Shown in pieces: positions 61,814-64,000 of a DNA stretch of 64,000 nucleotides. The stretch covers positions 23,546-87,545 of the forward strand of contig JAFGGN010000035.1 in NCBI GenBank assembly GCA_016930535.1. Direction: 5' to 3'. Within the stretch, counting starts at the first letter, position 1. Every line of letters begins with the position of its first letter. This stretch comes from a bacterium (GTDB taxonomy: Bacteria; Zhuqueibacterota; QNDG01; JAFGCO01). The translations under genes and the position numbers were made by a program. The notes under the pieces were generated by a model that was not told where the DNA came from, ran no database searches, and worked only from the letters and a program-made list of their open reading frames with translations.

Positions 61814-63289
61814 CTATTTGAGCAATACGAGTTTCCTCGTATCGCGGTAGCCGCCGGCTTCGATGCGATACAAATACACGCCCCCGGGACAATTGTGCGC
61901 ATCGAACCGCACGGAGTGATCTCCTGCCGTCTGCCGCTCGTTCACCAGCATCGCGATTTCCCTTCCGATCGTATCGAAAACTTTCAGTACAACCTGCGAC
62001 TTGGCCGGCAGATGATAGCCGATATGCGTACTCGGGTTGAACGGATTGGGATAATTCTGTCCGAGGAAAAAACCGGCCGGGATCCGGGACGATCTATCCA
62101 TTCCCGTCACAGGATCCACAATGCTGGTATCGACCACGGCATCCAGGATGTCGGGATCCACGATTTCACCGGTACTGCGGTTGAATAGACCCGATCCGTG
62201 ATTGCCGTAATAACCGGCATCCCAGTAGTACGGCACCAGGTCCTGCCTGACCATGGCCCTTGTGATATACTGCGTGTAATACAGGCGGTAGCGCGCATAC
62301 TCTTCGTTGCGTTCCGGGCTCCCGAGATTGGTCCGGTTGGTTGCGCAGTATTCTCCCAGGATGACACCGAAGCCATTGTCCACAAAATTGGTTTTCATTT
62401 TCCGGAACTGGCTGTTGGCATACGACTCGTTCGCCCAGGTCTCGGTTCTCGAAGGATCCGTGGCATACATGCCCCACTGCGTGATTCTGTCGTCGGAATT
62501 CAATGTAAAATTGTAGGGATCATAATAATGAACCTCGACAAACAGCCTGTCCGGCACGGGATCGGCGGGGGCAACAAAATATCTGACCGTATAATCGATA
62601 TTCGTGACATAGCCCTGTACCGCCAGATAGCGGTAATAATTGCATCCCCCTGTGGAGCGTACGGTACGGACGAATGTCTGATTGAAACTGTTCTGTACCG
62701 CAATATTCTCCAGCGTCGGAGCACCCCACTGGTCGGGAACGTGAATTTCATTCGTCCCGGCGAACAGGAGATGATGATCGAAATCCCGGAAATGAATCGC
62801 AATCTGCTTCCACATGGCCGCCAGGCGCTGACTCACGGCCGCGGAGTCTGCATACGTCGGAACCTGCCAGCCGTTGTCCCAGTGTTCGTTGATGATAACG
62901 AACATATCGTTATCCAGCGCGTAATCGACCACCTCCTCCACACGGTTCAGCCAGGCCGGATCGATTGTATAGTCGGACGGATCGCCCGTAAACTTGCTCC
63001 ACGCGACCGGTATGCGCACAGAATTGAATCCCGCCTCCTTGACTGCATCCATGAAACTCCGGGTTGTCAGCGGATTGCCCCAGGATGTTTCAGTCGGCAG
63101 CGCTTCCAGGGTGTTACCCAAATTCCAGCCAGGAATCATTTTTTTGGCCAGCTCGACCGAGGTCCATGTGCCCATGCCGGTCGTATCGGGGGCGGTGCTG
63201 TCAGCCAATGCTGTACCAACCTCGAAAACAGCGGGCCGGGCTGCATTTACGATGAAGAGAAAAGCCGTGATCAGCCATATTTTTTTCAT
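61814..63289 (-). CDS. GH5 endo-beta-glucanase-like enzyme with T9SS tail
   Basis: 491 aa. Signal peptide; GH5 barrel ~45-385 with GWNLGNTLEA, FNSVRIPVAW, VIINEHWDNGW, acid/base E181 in GTNEIH, VEVHYYDPYNF, and nucleophile E313 in ILGEYC. This motif set fits the GH5_2/GH5_4-like endoglucanases, some of which act on xyloglucan. The last ~80 residues are a T9SS domain (YPNPFNPSTHIGY, ending RKLVLLK), so it acts at the surface. The start has only a weak SD (GGGTACC). Next in line is the GH51 gene. Confidence 0.9.
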   Translation of the reverse strand: MKKIWLITAFLFIVNAARPAVFEVGTALADSTAPDTTGMGTWTSVELAKKMIPGWNLGNTLEALPTETSWGNPLTTRSFMDAVKEAGFNSVRIPVAWSKFTGDPSDYTIDPAWLNRVEEVVDYALDNDMFVIINEHWDNGWQVPTYADSAAVSQRLAAMWKQIAIHFRDFDHHLLFAGTNEIHVPDQWGAPTLENIAVQNSFNQTFVRTVRSTGGCNYYRYLAVQGYVTNIDYTVRYFVAPADPVPDRLFVEVHYYDPYNFTLNSDDRITQWGMYATDPSRTETWANESYANSQFRKMKTNFVDNGFGVILGEYCATNRTNLGSPERNEEYARYRLYYTQYITRAMVRQDLVPYYWDAGYYGNHGSGLFNRSTGEIVDPDILDAVVDTSIVDPVTGMDRSSRIPAGFFLGQNYPNPFNPSTHIGYHLPAKSQVVLKVFDTIGREIAMLVNERQTAGDHSVRFDAHNCPGGVYLYRIEAGGYRDTRKLVLLK

Positions 63290-63419
63290 TGCGGTACCCA
63301 GATGTTTGTGATGGTTTTATTGCCGCTTACTGCGAACTCTTTCTGACAGTCCATTCATTCAAAACGCGATCATGAGGTCATCCCATTCGAATGCGACGAT
63401 TGGACAAACCGCATGCCTC

Positions 63420-64000
63420 TTATTTAAACAGCAGGAGTTTACGTGTTGCCCGGTACGTTCCAGCCTCAATTCGACAGAAATACACGCCGCTCGCGAGACC
63501 GGAAGCACTGAATTCCACCGTATAACGGCCTGCAATCCGATGTCCGTTGACCAGTGTTTCAATTTCGTTTCCGAGAACATCGAACACCTTGAGCGTGACA
63601 AAAATAGCTGCCGGTACCTGATAGCCGATGCGGGTAACCGGATTAAACGGATTCGGGCAGTTCTGCTCAAGTCGGAATTCATTCGGGAAAATCTTTATTT
63701 CATCAGACAGATTTCTGTTTGCCGGGATTCCGGTAATAATTAATGAATTCAACAACACTGCAGTGGTCGAAAGCGCAGGAACCGTAATGCTGAAAGAGTT
63801 TAATTTTACAGTAACCTCACTTTCTATTAATGCATTATCATCGTGTGAAATAAAAGTCTCGCCTGAAGGCAGTGCTGCCAATTGGAGAGCAGGATAGTCA
63901 CCATCGTTTGCATATGTCTCGCTTAGGTTCACGGTAACATTTCGGGCTGAATGTATGTCGCGGTTCACAATAATAACCGTCATCGAGTCGGCTGTTTCGT
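63420..64000 (-). CDS. C-terminal part of a T9SS-exported protein (truncated by window edge)
   Basis: At least 193 codons; the frame stays open to position 64000, so the N-terminal part lies outside the window. The visible start (TVIIVNRDIHSARNVTVNLSE to VPALSTTAVLL) looks like the C-terminal beta-sandwich of a glycoside hydrolase such as GH30, GH39, GH44 or GH51; the catalytic part is not seen. The T9SS tail begins at CPNPFNPVTRIGY and ends RKLLLFK. An internal ATG at 63983 is not the true start. It lies 130 bp before GH5. Confidence 0.75.
   Translation of the reverse strand, partial: ETADSMTVIIVNRDIHSARNVTVNLSETYANDGDYPALQLAALPSGETFISHDDNALIESEVTVKLNSFSITVPALSTTAVLLNSLIITGIPANRNLSDEIKIFPNEFRLEQNCPNPFNPVTRIGYQVPAAIFVTLKVFDVLGNEIETLVNGHRIAGRYTVEFSASGLASGVYFCRIEAGTYRATRKLLLFK

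Noticed and set aside
62198..63346. 382-codon plus-strand frame
   Set aside because: Antisense to GH5, which has full catalytic motifs.

Overview
The window looks like a polysaccharide-utilisation region of an uncultured bacterium of the Fibrobacterota-Chlorobiota-Bacteroidota (FCB) side, perhaps a KSB1/Calditrichota/Ignavibacteria-like lineage. The placement rests on ten proteins with a type IX secretion (T9SS) C-terminal tail (YPNPFN followed by a TIRF/IxY-type beta-sandwich and a closing K), a PorV/PorQ-family protein, two CarboxypepD_reg-TonB receptors, and the absence of any SusD. This is an inference. No rRNA, tRNA, CRISPR array, integrase or insertion sequence was found. Starts were chosen from Shine-Dalgarno (SD) sequences and signal peptides. 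All family calls were made by eye.

Layout. (1) 77-7034, minus strand: five tightly packed genes for DUF4956 membrane protein, HlyD-type adaptor fused to a beta-propeller, TolC-like factor, VTC-domain protein and a secreted lamin-tail protein. It resembles an envelope-spanning system but has no recognisable pump. (2) 7342-20775: a GH2 beta-galactosidase, then, divergently, a TonB receptor, a beta-helix T9SS protein, a second (lipoprotein) GH2 and a GH30 endo-galactanase-like enzyme. (3) 20851-28174, minus strand: a membrane-anchored transcription regulator, a CxxCH/PD40/TPR protein and a CotH-kinase/lamin-tail T9SS protein. Tandem 10/11-bp repeats sharing AACGGTT lie upstream of the GH2 gene, the TonB receptor and the regulator, each with the same polarity relative to its gene. 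(4) 28447-35853, minus strand: TonB receptor, large T9SS cargo and PorV. (5) 36206-64000, minus strand: a long run of hydrolases: LamG protein, GH10, SurA-like lipoprotein, GH95, a nucleotidyltransferase-GHMP kinase fusion, a plant-type GDP-mannose 3,5-epimerase, GH29, SMP-30, two CE1 esterases, GH51, two GH43, two more GH51, GH5 and a truncated T9SS protein at the window edge.

How the genes fit together: the inferred target is a feruloylated, galactosylated arabinoxylan or similar hemicellulose/pectin. Endo-acting enzymes (GH10, GH30, GH5) carry T9SS tails and should act at the surface. The exo-acting enzymes (GH2, GH29, GH43, GH51, GH95) and the CE1 esterases have only signal peptides or a lipobox and should finish oligomers in the periplasm. 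The most interesting proposal is an L-galactose (or L-fucose) salvage route in the GH29-epimerase-kinase/nucleotidyltransferase-GH95 block, in which released L-galactose would be phosphorylated, turned into an NDP-sugar and epimerised toward GDP-mannose. The second is the VTC/DUF4956/HlyD-propeller/TolC module.
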